Source of the DNA: Polytrichum commune | Lineage: Eukaryota; Streptophyta; Polytrichopsida; Polytrichales; Polytrichaceae | Assembly (NCBI GenBank): GCA_950295325.1 | Contig: OX485809.1 | Coordinates: 37,885,081-37,949,080, forward strand | Length of the DNA: 64,000 nt | Direction: 5' to 3' | Shown: piece after piece, positions 1-13,300 of the stretch | Position numbering within the stretch: the stretch's first letter is position 1 | How the letters are laid out: each line of letters begins with the position of its first letter | Notes under the pieces: generated by a model | What the model was told of the DNA's origin: nothing | Database searches by the model: none | What the model saw: only the letters and a program-made list of their open reading frames with translations | Position numbers and translations under genes: made by a program

Positions 1-347
1 CATCGCATGTCAATATACAAACACGGGAACACGGACATCGCATGTCGATCCTTTTTCACATAAACACATTGACGATCCTTTTTCTGGATCTTCCTTCTTG
101 GTCTCCACTCAATAGCCCTTATCCGCTGCGGAGATCCCCACTCCCAAAAGCTCGTTTGGGAAGGGTTTAAGGTCCGCCCAAGTTCAGCATTCGACGCAAC
201 ACCGCGATCCGGCACACCACTGCAAGCGCACAGCAATAGCTGCAAAGTTTCGCTTTCCCCCGGAATTCTTCTTAAGTTTTTCTGTTGCGTGAGGCCTTCA
301 ATTTCTGGTTGCCAGTGGTTTCTGCCTGTATCAAGGTCGCGGAGGAG
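1..347 (+). other. 5' flank and leader of the nucleoside hydrolase gene
   Basis: There is no supportable ORF here. The stretch lies directly upstream of the first ATG (348) and becomes pyrimidine-rich towards 240-285, as plant 5' leaders often are. I cannot place a TATA box or a transcription start with confidence. Confidence 0.4.
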
Positions 348-3300
348 ATGGCGGCGGTCAGCGAAGACGGTGTTGGCAATGCCAACATGGAAAGCTTAGC
401 AGTTGCCAAGGAAAGCAAACAGCCAACACGCAGGAAAGTCATCATCGACTGTGATCCAGGCATTGGTAAGAAGAGTCTCGTCGTTACATTCTTTTCTCAA
501 TTAAGTTCGTCTTCCTTATTATTTGTCTCTATTCTTTTTTGGTAATGATTCGGTGCTCAGAGTTCTCTTCTCTGGAGGAGGATTTGTCCTGTGTATCATC
601 GAGGTTGAATCGCCAGTGAGCAATGGAGCTTTCTTCTTCGCATCCTTCCTCGTTCACAGATCCTTGTTCTTCATTCGGGAATTGGAATCCAGGGACAAAT
701 TGCTCCCAGGTGAAGCAATTGTGTGCGTTTTGGGAGCCGATCCTATGTGCTGTTTATTGAGCTGTCAGGCTGGAAATCTTGCTTAATAAAGCTCCATTGG
801 AGTTTCCATGACTCGAAGCTCTGCTAACCGTGAATGTGGCCTCATCTGAAATGGATAGTCGTCAAGGCATGTGGGCCTTACCCGGTTACTTTTCTATATC
901 AGACACTTATATTTGAGTGGTGTGTTGTTAGGTGTGGATCTAAGAATGGACACCAAATAGCCCTGATGTGTTTTCAAGAGATTGGACAGTGTGCTCCGAA
1001 ACTACAAGGAAAATGGCTATGGATTTGTCAATCATCTGGCGCTAATTGTGTGTTAAATATCCTACATGGGTGCAGAGCTAATAATGTGCATTTAGGCCCG
1101 CATACCTAAGTGTTACTTATCCGGCCGACTGATTTTATTTGCTTGTTCTATTAGTCCTATTATGACGAGTTAGGCATCCTGGCCATCAATGAACACCTTT
1201 AGTTCTGCACCCACTTCTTGTAGGATATGAAACACACTTAGTGCAAGATGATTGGTCATAGCCATTTTCCTCAAAAATCTTGGAGTTCATATGAATGTCT
1301 TATTTGTCTTCAAAGTGAAGATAATTGAGCTCATTAAATGGGCCATGGGTTCCCCCATTACATTAACTATTGAGCCCAGAATGGTTGACAAAATTTGAGT
1401 TTATAGTCCAGTCTCTTTCAAACACATGGTGTCTTTCTAGTGTCTGTACATAGAATCACACCTAACCACACACTACTCGAATAATGGTGCCTGATTAAGA
1501 TAAGTAACCGAATTAGGCTTGCTTACCTTTGTGCAATTCCAACGTGTTGGATGATAGTTTTTAGTTTGGTTTTTCTTTAAATCTTTGATGTGTCTACTGG
1601 ATGAGCATTCTTGTACTTTGTCACTGAGATTGGTTCTTGCATTGTATTTGTAATGCTCTATGTGGACAAACGCTCGTGTATCTAGAGTCTCAACTGCTCA
1701 GAAAACCTGCTGCAATGATCGTGCCACACTTTCTGGTTGACCTGGTGCATTGAACATTGAAATCAGTAAATAATCTCTGTTTGTCTAGTAGGCAGAGGAC
1801 TGACATGTTCTGCATAATAAGTGGGATGGGCTATCCTTTTCTAATAGTTGTGAACTTTAGAATGAAAATATAGTCTGTTTATAGGTGATTTTTCAACAAA
1901 GTGATGCTCTAGTAAGAGGTACTATTTATGTAGGGAAGAATAGTTTAAGCTATATGGATCTTTTCAAGAATTGTTGTGTCCCGTAGTACTCACCATTTTT
2001 ACTTTCTGAATTGGTGGGGTGTCTTGCTGACATGCAGATGATATGATGGCAATTTTCATGGTGTTTCAAGTACCAGAAATTGAAGTTATAGGCTTGACCA
2101 GTACTTTTGGCAATGTCCATACTCCTCTGGCAACTAAGAATTGTCTATACCTGGTGAGGTTCTGTTCTTTTGAATGCTCAATCTGCATCTAAGAAAACAG
2201 TGTTACACTGTATTGGGAATGCGGTGAAATCTAAATTTCATGGATTTTACTCAACATTGTCAAGCAAGTTGGTTGACTCGTCAGCTTATCACATCAATGA
2301 TCTGAGTCGTTGATTGTGTTACGGAGGTCAAACCTTTTCTTATGGATTTGTATTCTAGATCCCAAATGCATGATGAAATTGTGCTTTATTTCCAGTTTGA
2401 ATCGCTTAATCAAGGCTGTCTGTGTGCCTTCAGTTTTTTCTTGGGGTCTTCTTGGAGTGTGCTGAATTGACAGATCTGTTTGCATGTGTCAGTCGGAAGT
2501 GGCTGGCTTTCCAGAGGTGCCAGTTGCAGAAGGCAGTATGGGACCATTGAAGGTAACAATTATGATACGCCTAAACCTGTTTCTGTGACTCTTCTTCTCA
2601 TTAGATGTTTTGAGCACCACGAAATGTAGAGTGTTTTAAGAATCAAGGATATATATCCAAATTTCTATAGAAGGGTGAACTCCTTCCTTGGTACTTGGCT
2701 GTTAGAAGAACATGTGGCATTTGAGTTAGTGAGTTGTTTCATGGGCCATGTCATGTCATATATGCAGTGATGCAACCTCACAGTTAGTTGCAATGATTGT
2801 TGACATTACATATTCAGGAATTTTATGGCTTGTTACAGAATACTGAATGTAGTTGGAAGCAGATATTGGTGTTTTGAGAGTTAGTCTAAGTTTTTGGTTT
2901 TTCCATTGTTAGAGCACTTCTGCAACTTTTTGAGTTTTCCCTCATATGTTTCTATGCCTATTTTGCACTTGCATGCATCCTCATCATCTTATTTCTACAA
3001 GTACAGGGAGGTGTTCCTGAAATTGCAGATTTCGTCCATGGAGAGGATGGGCTTGGCAACACCTACCAAGCCAATCCCAAAGGTTGAAAGTTAGACATAA
3101 GTGCTGCAGAGTTTCTTGTAGAGAAGGTGGCAGAATTTCCTGGCGAGGTCACTGTGGTTACACTGGGTCCTCTTACCAACATTGCCTTGGTGAGGGGTTT
3201 GGCCTTTACATTGGCATCAGTTTTCAAATGGTAACTTGCATTTTTAGTACGAGGCTTGTAATCTAGAATGTTGGAAGCTCCTTTGATGCAGGTTTGGTTG

Positions 3301-5246
3301 GTCATTACCTGGCACTGAAGTGGGGGTCATTGAATTGTTCGTCCATATGCTGTTGTGTTGATGTGAGGAGTTACTGCCAAGACATGTGGAATTTAGATAC
3401 CCTATGCAATAACTGCTGTGGTCTGGTAATTTGCAACTGATGTATGTCACTATGTTGCAGGCCATCCAGAAGGACCCAAACTTTGCTAAGAACACAAAGC
3501 AATTGGTAGTCCTTGGAGGTGCCTATTACAGAAGCGACGATGTGAATCCTGCAGCAGAAGCCAATGTAAGTTTAAAAAGGCAAAAGCCTCCCTCCAGAAA
3601 TGTAAGAGGCTCGAGCCCTGCTTCACTCCGTTGGTGTGTTGTTGGGTTTGATCACGCCCAGGTCGTCTCACACTTGCAGTATTGTATGCCTCATCTCATT
3701 TGGCATCAGGAAGTGTCTTCTTTTGTATCCAAGTTAGATATTTTGTCCTTTGACAAGTGACCCATCATGGTGATTGGGTTCTCCATGAAACTTCATTGTT
3801 GGTTCAAGGGTTGTTTTATAATGGTTCATATTGGTTGTACTGTTGGTTGCAGATGTATTGTGACCCTGAAGCTGCGGACATAACGTTCACAAGTGGTATG
3901 AACGTTGTTGTTACAGGCCTAGACTTGACTACCCAGGTGCTATTTACAGGTGAGTGTTTGTATACTATTAGAGATTGGGCTTGAAACTTCGTTTCTGCTG
4001 TCTGACTGGAGAGGATCCAGAAATACTGGACATGGATAGATGAATCTTTGCAGAGAAGTATTGGATATTTGACAATGTGCAGTATTGTTTAGCACTATTC
4101 TGTGATCGCCAGATCAGGTTTTGCATGCACAATATGTAACTCCTTTGCTGTGACTTTTTCTTTTATATTTTATTCTGAGGATGTAGTCTGTATCTCATCC
4201 TAAACTAGGTTTGACTAAAGAGAGTGCCTGGTATTGTGACTCATGGACTTGCCTTACATTTTAATCTTCAAGATAGAACCTTAGTATGCAGATGTCGTCA
4301 TTGTAATTCTAATCTTCAAAAGCAGAGAGTCTGACCTCTTTAAATTTGTGTTGTCTGGCATTGTGATTCCAGAACAAGATCTGTGTGACATAAGGGATTC
4401 AAATGGCAGGCGTGGTTCGTATGTGTACGACTGTTGCAAGTTCTATCTTGAGTGGCACCGAACATCTGAGAAAATTGATGGTAGTCAATGCTCCCTTTGA
4501 ATTTTAATTTTTTCCTTGATGCTACTTTGGCTACTTGAGCTCCACATTTTGCACAAAGTTCAACGTCTTGTTTGTGTCCAACATCTGCACAAAATGCCGG
4601 AATATTATGATGTAGTTCTGGTTATTTATGAAATATTTTACCAAAATATGTATTTGAAGAGATGTTGCAAGTTCCTCATAGGTAATTGAATCCATTTCTG
4701 GTCTTTTGTTGACAGGGATGATTTTACATGATCCCACATCCATGGCTGCAATGCTGCACCCTACTCTTTTTACCTCCAGGAAGGAAGCTGTTCGGGTTGG
4801 GACTGAAGGTGTGTCCAGGGGACATACGCTCCTTGATAAGGGATCGAAGTATGTGCTCAGAAAACCTATTAACTAAAGCTTCAAGTTTCTTTCTGACAAG
4901 CAGTTCTTGGCAAAGTTGTCACAGTCTGTGTTTGTTAAACTTAATGAGAGTTGCGTCATAGTTGTGAGATATCCCTGACTTCCAGTATGAAAATCGAGGC
5001 AGCTCAAGAATTACTGACTACTGTAGTGTGATTCTGGCCTCTTTTTACAAGGCCATCAGTGCACAAGCATCATTAGTGCATGCCAATATTTTCTATCAGT
5101 TGCCTAACACTTGGTTCTGAATATTGTATGGTGACAGTTCGGTGGGCGATAATATTTGGCATGGTGTCCCGCCAGTGAGTGTCAACGACACAGTTGACGC
5201 AAAAGCTGTCAAGAGCCTTGTGAAAACGCTTCTATGTCAACCTTGA
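348..5246 (+). CDS. Nucleoside hydrolase (uridine nucleosidase type), nine exons, with an in-frame stop in exon 4
   Basis: This is a member of the inosine-uridine preferring nucleoside hydrolase family, which splits ribonucleosides into base and ribose during purine and pyrimidine salvage in the cytosol. The exons I resolve are 348-465, 2038-2153, 2493-2552, 3007-3189, 3461-3565, 3853-3949, 4373-4480, 4716-4848 and 5138-5246. All have GT/AG borders and the phases agree, giving 342 residues, close to the roughly 336 usual in plants. Exons 1 and 2 join to give the Ca/ribose-binding signature VIIDCDPGIDD. Later landmarks are GPLTNIAL, VVLGGAYY and NPAAEAN. The ATG at 348 is the first in frame. 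The oddity is TGA at 3085-3087, in frame, after NPKG and before KLDISAAEF, where homologs continue. It could be a young pseudogene, a nonsense allele or a base error. The family call is firm; whether the gene works is not. Confidence 0.88.
866..1549. repeat. Foldback element in intron 1 of the nucleosidase gene
   Basis: The left arm (about 866-1090) and right arm (about 1190-1549) are imperfect inverted copies. GGTTACTT near 880 pairs with AAGTAACC near 1500, and ATGGCTATGG near 1015 pairs with the complement near 1255. The left-arm text, including a run close to GGTGTGGATCTAAGAATGG, recurs at 15.6, 25.1 and 26.0 kb, so this is a dispersed family. I see no clean target duplication and no coding capacity. 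Confidence 0.6.
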
Positions 5247-6070
5247 AGTTTCTGCATTTTTGAAACTAGTACCTAATGCCCTAAACCAGAATCCAAGGCC
5301 CTGAACCCTAAACCCTATCTGTACCTTCATTTGAAGTTGCACAAAGGACGTTTCTAAGTTAGCATCTCAAGTTCTTTTGAATTAAATTTGGCTTTAAGTG
5401 AAGAAAAGGTTTTTGTGAGTGGATGGTACAGAAGCTTGTTATAGGTATGCTCCAAGGGAGTGTAGGAAGCAGTGGGTCCAAGTGAGGAACTGGACCATTT
5501 CCACTTGCAGACGTACCTAAAGAATAAACTAATAGTCAGTCAGTCCGTCCATGTGAATCAATTTCTTCATCCTTAGACTTTTGTAGTCTGTACTAAGCAG
5601 TGAAGCATGTTCCCAGGTTCATTATTTAATAATGACCCATGAGAGCCTTATTGTCCATAGTCATGCCATCTTTTGGAATTTACAATGATCTTACACTGTA
5701 TATTTTGAGACCTTAAAAGTGGGTCAAGTTTGCTGTCTTGCCTAATATATTTTGGTTACTCCTGCACACGTTGCATGATTTTATTCCACTACTACAAGCT
5801 ACTCTCATGGACGAGTCATATTAATCTCCACAACTCCACGATCTTCAGATGCACCTTGGCAATCAAATAATATCCTGTGCACTTTTCGATTTTTTTCTTA
5901 GTGCATGTTATTTAGAGAAAATAGACTCGTGCAAAAATGAGGAAGTAAGTGAATGCACATATAACCAGTAACCTGACGTCACTTGATCTTTTTCGTCGTC
6001 ATTGTGGAAAGTCCAATCTAGTGATTGAATTCTCAATATTCAATGCATTATTTCATACTTTCACAATGAG
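5247..6070. other. Nucleosidase 3' flank, no gene seen
   Basis: This stretch holds the 3' untranslated region and then unique AT-rich sequence. Just after the stop codon (about 5278-5315) there are several copies of CCCTAAACC/CCCTGAACC-like telobox motifs. I cannot fix the polyadenylation site. Confidence 0.35.
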
Positions 6071-6850
6071 CCAATGTACAATACCTAGGAAAGGTGGGCC
6101 TACATGACACACCAATCTAACAGAGTGTCTAAATTAACACCAATTGATGTCATCTTGTGTTGGGGGTTGTTTACATCATGTACCACCGATGCCATCGTGG
6201 ACACTTCGTGTTAGGGGTTGTTTACATCATAGACCATGAAGTTGTCCCATGGCAGAGGGCATTTTTCTATGGGCACACTACATGGTCACACTCTCATGGT
6301 CTGATTTCTAAAAGATGAATTTTCAAAGTCTTTGGACCCTTGACTAGGTGTAAACCAAATGTGGACCAAATGAAGTGATCATGCACCAAAAAATGGATGT
6401 GCCGATTTTTTAACATAAGTCAAGGGCGATTTGGGGAATTTTCGTCATGTTTGACCTTCCCTCCTTCCCTTTCCTTGTAAATATGGAAATGCTTGGCAAC
6501 ATCATTTTTTCAAAAAGAAAGAAAAATATTTAAAATAAATTAAAATGACATTTCTCTGCCATGGTCCCTTGACATTTGTAGTGAGAAAACCTCTTTTACT
6601 TCTCCCATTGCAAAACCTTTAAAACCATGACAATGGATAATGTAAGCCTGAAAATAAGCCTATTTGGAACCTCAAGTTCCATGGTCACTCTTACATTGTT
6701 TTCTTAATGTAAATTGAAGTTGTCCCGGGATGAGTTCAACGGTCAATCACATATTTTAGAGGAGCAAGGTATGACTTCATGGTCCATGATGTAAACAACT
6801 CCTTAGATTGGCGTGTCATGTAGACCCACCTTCCCTACTTGATACTTGGC
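6071..6850. repeat. Non-autonomous terminal-inverted-repeat element, about 780 bp
   Basis: The left end (6071-6122, containing AAGGTGGGCCTACATGACAC) is the inverted copy of the right end (6801-6850, containing GTGTCATGTAGACCCACCTT). The inverted similarity continues inward through GTTGTTTACATCAT. The left half also carries a direct duplication of about 55 bp around that motif (6152-6240). No ORF is present. It lies between the nucleosidase and calreticulin genes. I could not settle the target duplication, so the ends are approximate. Confidence 0.6.
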
Positions 6851-7319
6851 ACTTGCTCAAGATTGGTAGACAAAGTGAGCAAATCCAGTTACAAGTGTTA
6901 ACTAGCTGGAGGTTTGAAATCTGACATATTGCAAGTGGCTTATCGAGTTACAAACGACGGAGGTCACATTCATGATGATTGAATTTGCAGTCAAAATTAC
7001 TAAAAATAAAAATTTCAAGCAAATGGATGGGATTCTCGGCAATGCCGCATGGCATTGGCGCCCTGTGCAAAGCAAATCATAAACAAATCATAAAAATTGC
7101 ATTATGTTTTAATGTGAGAATTAATTTACTACTCCATGGCAGACGTCTGAGCCTGGAAGAAAGACTGTGTTCGGCAGAAACCATCTTCTAGAAACTTCTC
7201 CCTTCGAAGTTCGGAGTCATTCTGGGCTTTGAAGTTAAGCTTATGGCTATGGCGATGGTGCAGCTGTAGCATGGGTAATCAGAGAATCTAGAAGAGTGTT
7301 TGTCTTTTGAGTTGGGTCG
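6851..7319 (+). other. Calreticulin 5' flank and leader
   Basis: This is gene-free sequence directly upstream of the calreticulin start. I see no distinctive promoter motif that I would defend, and the transcription start is unknown. Confidence 0.35.
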
Positions 7320-10300
7320 ATGATCGCCATGGCTAAACCATTTTGTCTTTTGATACTTCTTGTGGCCCCTGTGCTAACCATCTGCTTAGCGGAGGTCGTC
7401 TTCGAGGAAAGATTCGATGGTAAGGGAAAGGGAGAAGGCGTTGATTTTTTTCTTGAAAAGTTTGGTTGGATGCCGACTTATGGTGTTTGTTCACTTTGAA
7501 TTTTGTTAGTGGTTTAGTTTTGGGAGGAACACGAGCTTACAGATCGGAGTGGGAGTTATCAAGGAAATGTTGTGTCGGTAACCAGGATGTATGGAGGATT
7601 CAAAGGCAGACATTTATTGGGTGTTTGTCCGAGGTTCTTGTTAGGGCATCATAGGAAATTGGTAGCAAGGGGTTGTGAGATTCGAGAACATCGAGTTTGG
7701 GAATACTCAAACTCATCATGCAATAGAGTTATCCTTCTAACTCAATGGACATTTTGTCGGTAGTTGTTGGTCCCTATGATTTTCCACTGGTTGATTTGGA
7801 TACAATATCAATAATTTCATTCTTTCTTTCTTTCCACTTGTTTGTGATGTGATGCTGCATGTTCGAGGTAGGGTGGAATTTGATTGAAGAGCAACCCATT
7901 TTCTGAGGTTCACTGAGGGCCAAACCCATTTTTAGCACCTCTTGTACTAAAACGAGTTTGAACCTCAATGAACCGATGATAGAATGTTTTCGATCAAACC
8001 TCCACACTACTACCTCCAAACCACGACTTCCGACCAAATGTCATGGTGAGTTAGAGGATGAACCTATTAGACAGGAAGATTGTGTAAGGAAAGTCTTAAT
8101 TTTGGAGAGCACTCAACCCTACTACTTCTCCGGCTAAGTAAGCATCCGTAAGAATGGTGTCCATACATCCTCGTGGTTCCACTAATTCGTGAGAACCTCA
8201 TTGTTATAAAATTGATGGGGGGGGGGGCGCAATTGAAACGACGCATATCTGTTTCATGACAATGTATTGCTTGAAATTGCAACGGGCGCCAAAATGAGAA
8301 AACATGCGCATGTCTCTTTCTGACTTTGAGGTTTGGCCCAGTTGTGAAGCATCTCTGTGGTTCTATTATGGCAAGAGAATGGTTCTCGGACAGAACTAAT
8401 GATATTTGCTTTCAACGTTGCCTGTGTTTTTTTTTGCAGAGGGTTGGGAGGATAGGTGGGTGCGGTCCGACTGGAAGAAAAGCGAGGGTCTCAATGGCAA
8501 GTTTGTGCACACCGCGGGCAAATGGTATGGAGACGTAAATGACAAAGGTGTGGTGAAAGAATCATCCAGTACTTTCTCTCCAATTTTTCTTCCCAAGCAT
8601 AGCATTCTTGAGCATTCTTAAGCATGTATAAGGTATGTGGGTGTCATTCGGTCCGTTTTCCACGTTCTCCAACTTCTAGCAATTAGATTTACACAACAGA
8701 ACTTGTGTTGCATTAGCAAATCTACAATGACGCATTCCAAAAATCGGAATGAAAATTGAACTTCGTCTGGTTTAGTAATGGTTATCGGAAGGGCATGTTT
8801 GTTGACTACTTAACTGAATACATAAGTCCTCCCATTTGTGTTTCAGTGTTGAGTGTGGAGTATTTAATAAAATTTGAAGGTGTAGTTCAATCTCTATTGA
8901 ACATGTGTTTTGATGTTTTATGTTCGTTCATCCTCAACTAACCTGACACCAATCAAATATAGGTGTCTAATTAAGAAATTTAACCAAATAACACTCACAT
9001 ACCTTAGTGCACTGCTTGTACGCACTGACTGTTGGATGTTTTCAAAACTTAGGCTTGTACATGCTAGTGCAAAAGGTTTTTGAGATGTCAAATGTTCCTA
9101 AACGTCCAACATTTGGGTAAAGTATTTTGGTAGAAAGTCATGACTCACTCACGAGGATGAGAAACCAATGAACTTGTCACCAACGCAAGTCGGAATTTGT
9201 GATGAGGAAGGTAATTTGATCTTTCATCTTATTGTGTAGTTTTGAGAGTTGTCGAACGTTTCAAAGTGTTCGACGACTGTAAAACACTGCGATTGGACAT
9301 CGAACGTTATTGGCTGCACGATGTTGAAGGGCAGAAAGAGGTGGCTCCCCAACTTGCGAAAGGGCCCTTGACGTTTATTGGCTGTGTGCAAGCGGTGTAT
9401 AAGAACGTTCTCATTCTATTCTAGCTTCAAGAATAAATTCAGAAATCAAGTTCCTTGATTACATGCATGAATGCCAAGCATAGTCAAGTGGCAAGATCTC
9501 ATTGGTTGATATGTATTTTGTTACCTATCTTTTGACAAAGCATTTTCCCACCTACCAAGATTCAACTTAAAGAACCTGCTAAAAGAGAATCTCACGGAGT
9601 GTACACTCTCCAAGATGCTTATCTAGGGAACACCCACTACACCACTTAAGAATGCTATGTGTGTCCTCTTTGCTACTTTAGTTTAGTTTATGCTATCTCA
9701 ATAGCAGTGTATTCGTGGTTAACCTTGTATTGCTTGATTTAGTAACCCTACCTTTGTGACTGGATTATGTGTGAAAAAGGGTTTTCAAAGTGCAGTTGGT
9801 GGCCCTTTTTTTCAGGTATTCAAACAATTCCAGATTCTCGATATTATGGCATTTCTGCACAGTTTCCAGAGTTTACCAACAAGGGCAGAAATCTTGTACT
9901 CCAGTACTCGGTGAAACATGAACAAGATATTGAATGTGGGGGTGGCTATGTGAAGCTTATGAGTGGTTATGTCAACCAGAGACAGTTCAGTGGGAACACT
10001 CCTTACAGGTAATAAATTGATTCTGGTTTGTTTATCTTGCTCTATAATGTTGAGTACTTTGTGGTCCTTTTGACTTAACATTGATTAATTTGATGACTTG
10101 CCTTTGATCGGGGTGACATTCAACTTGGAGTTTGGAAGGCTTGTAGTCAAAAATTTACAACACACTCTGGAACTTTGGAATGGTGAGCACGCATGGGTGC
10201 TGACTCAGCTGCTGTTCCAAAGCTTCCGAAACAGCCAACCGTCGACAGTGGTATGTTGAAAGCATTTTGGGATCTGGCAGCCATATTCAAACATGATTGC

Positions 10301-13300
10301 AATTCATGTGTTTTGCAGTTTAATGTTTGGGCCCGACATCTGTGGCACACAAACCAAGAAGATCCATGCTATCATCCAGTACAAGGGTCAGACCTATCCA
10401 ATCAAGAAGGATCTGGAGTGCGAAACCGACAAACTGACACATGTTTACACATTCATCATCAAACCAGATGCCACCTACAGCATTTTAGTGGATAACAACG
10501 AGAAGGCATCTGGCAGTATTTACGAGGATTGGGATATTCTGCCACCCAGATACATCGAGGATACAGCGGCAAGGAAGGTGAGTTCAATGGACGCTGTTGA
10601 GTCATTTCTCTATTTCTCTTATGGATAATGAACTAGGTAATAAATTCAGGGAGCCCTGCACACCAGTCTAGTGAGCTGATATAGCAGGGCAACGCGTGTC
10701 CATCGCCAGACGTTGTGGTCAAGCCATGGTAGGGTGATCAATTATGGATGACAAATTGTCTCCTTGTATCTAATCAGGAATAGGTATGTCAACAAAATTG
10801 CTCGCCTTAACACTTCAAGGTGATATTTTATTATTATTGTGGCCCTGTTCTGTAGAGTGTAGTTCTGCAGCAAGTTTGTATCTGGTATGTGATCCTCTTG
10901 GCCTTGCCATTCATATGTTACTGATTTGTGATTTCAGCCTGACGACTGGGAGGACAAGGAATACATTTGGGATCCGGACAGCAAGAAACCAGAGGTAGGC
11001 TTGTGTCATGTCAATGTTGTGATTAGGTACCCAAGTTCAGCATTGCACATTAGAGTAATCCTTCAACTCAATGGGCCTATTCATTGGGAGTTGGTCCCTT
11101 AGTATTTTCTATTGGTCGTTTTGCATACGATATTATAAATGTCTTGTCACTTGTGGTGCATGCTTGAAGATAGTGATTGAAATTGGATAAAGAGCAACAT
11201 GTTTTGGTTCATTGACAGCCAAATTAAGTTTGACTCTAAATGAACTGAAATAGACTGTTCTTTGCTCAAACCTCTACACTACCTCCAAGCATGCAACGAA
11301 GACTTACTGAACATGGAAGGTGGTGTATGCAAAACAATTAACTCCCAACCACAATTCATATTGAGTTAGAGGATAACTCTTACCTAATTTCACAAAATGG
11401 TGGATCATCATGCAAGTTGTATACCAGAATGTCTCCATCTGGGATCACATCAATCAACTTTATATTTAATAAGCCTGTTTGCTAGTTGAGTTGTGATTGG
11501 TGGAACAGATCACACTGTTTAATTTGAACTGCTTCTTGTTTGTAGGGGTATGATTCTATCCCAAAGGAGATACCAGATCCACATATTAGGAAGGTGGGTT
11601 TTGGAGAAATCCTGTAGCTTCACTTTCTAACTCTTGGATGTAAGACTAATCGATTTGGTTGGTTGATTTGGTTAGACCTTCTCAAGTTTGGAAGCGCATT
11701 GAAATTGAAAGTGCACTTTCAAGCATTGGATGTTCACACCGATGATGATATGTGAGCAAATGTGTTTGCAGCCCTCAGATTGGGATGAGGAGGATGATGG
11801 TGAATGGGAGGTCCCAATGATCCCCAATCCTGCATACAAGGGACCATGGAAGCCAAAGGTTAGTACTTCTCTTCACACCTTGGCTTTACATGCACAAAAT
11901 CGAAGTACGAGGGTATTGCTTCATATATGTTGCAGGTATATTCTGGTGGCAGGGCTGGTCAAATTAGTCAAAGGTTAGTGAAACAGGGGACGACACTTAG
12001 AACGTCTCCAACAATTACTGTAACTTTATTCTCTCAAAATCTGGCTTTCTTGGTTTTCCTTGAGCAAAGTAGCATACTGTAGCCACCCAGAAAATCCGAA
12101 TGTTATCCAAATCTTTGTTGCCCACTGATTATTGAGAGAGGCAACCTCTTAAACCCCTACCCATTCTTGAAGTCAAGTGACCGAGGATTTTGAGGGTTTG
12201 TCTATCTCAAGAATTGGTGGCCAATGAAGATCCATGATGTATATGGACTTAATGAGTAGGATGTGCATGTGGCAATGGCCCAAAAAGCTTTGAAAGCTGA
12301 TTATTGAGCAAATAATTTCACAGCTGATTATAGTTGCTCTTAGTTTGAAGTTTAAATGAAGACAATAGAAGATTACGAAACCAACACTTAACTGGTGAGA
12401 GCATTTTCTGCTGCAGAGAATAAAGAACCCTAAGTATCAAGGAGCATGGAAGACCCCTCAAATTGATAATCCAGGTACCATAGCAACCAACCGTCCTTGT
12501 TATGTACTAACAGACTTATTAAATCCCCCCCCCCCCCCCCCCCCTCTTCTTTGTTATCCTTCTATTTATTTAGTACATTATCTTCTCAGAATGCGTAACT
12601 AACTGTATCGAAGAATCTGTGCAACAGAGTTTACAGATGATCCAGACCTCTATGTTTTCCCAGCATTGAAGTATTTTGGTATTGAGCTATGGCAGGTAAT
12701 AAACTGAGTGCCCTGATTTAAGTCTACAAATGTCAAGTATCCTGTATTTGGAGTAGAATCTGCAGAGCATTGTGCCTCCACATGCAGTGCATTCCAATGG
12801 TGGTTTGGGAGTATTTTTGTAGGTCAAAGCAGGTTCAGTTTTTGACAACATCTTGATCACGGATGAGATCGAGTATGCAAAGGAAGCTGCTGAGGAGACT
12901 TGGGGCAGAAACAAGGATGTGAGTTATCTAATACTGCTTTATTTGATATCGAATATACATTTCATACATAATGACTTTTCTTTCTAGTCTGTCTCACTTT
13001 CTCTACTTCAATCTGAAATACTTTGATTATTGTCCATGTTACTTCTGAAATTGATAACTCTCGAAGTGCTATCCTGATGTTCAATTTGGGGTGGGCGTGA
13101 TCAGGCTGAGAGGGAAATGTATGATGAAGTTCAGAAGCTTAAAGAGGAAGATGAAAAGGTATACATAACTACTCACAGTACTTATTTATGATTTGTCCAT
13201 GAATTTGGTATTGTACATTGGCATACTCTAGGTGCTATGAAATTTTTGATGTGGTTTTGTATTGAGGTCTAGCATTCTTTTTGGGCTGGGTAGAAACAAG

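Noticed and set aside
3079-3108. A tiny intron removing the TGA in nucleosidase exon 4 (GT at 3083 to a CAG at about 3108)
   Set aside because: Some 26 bases is far too short for a plant intron, and it would delete conserved residues.
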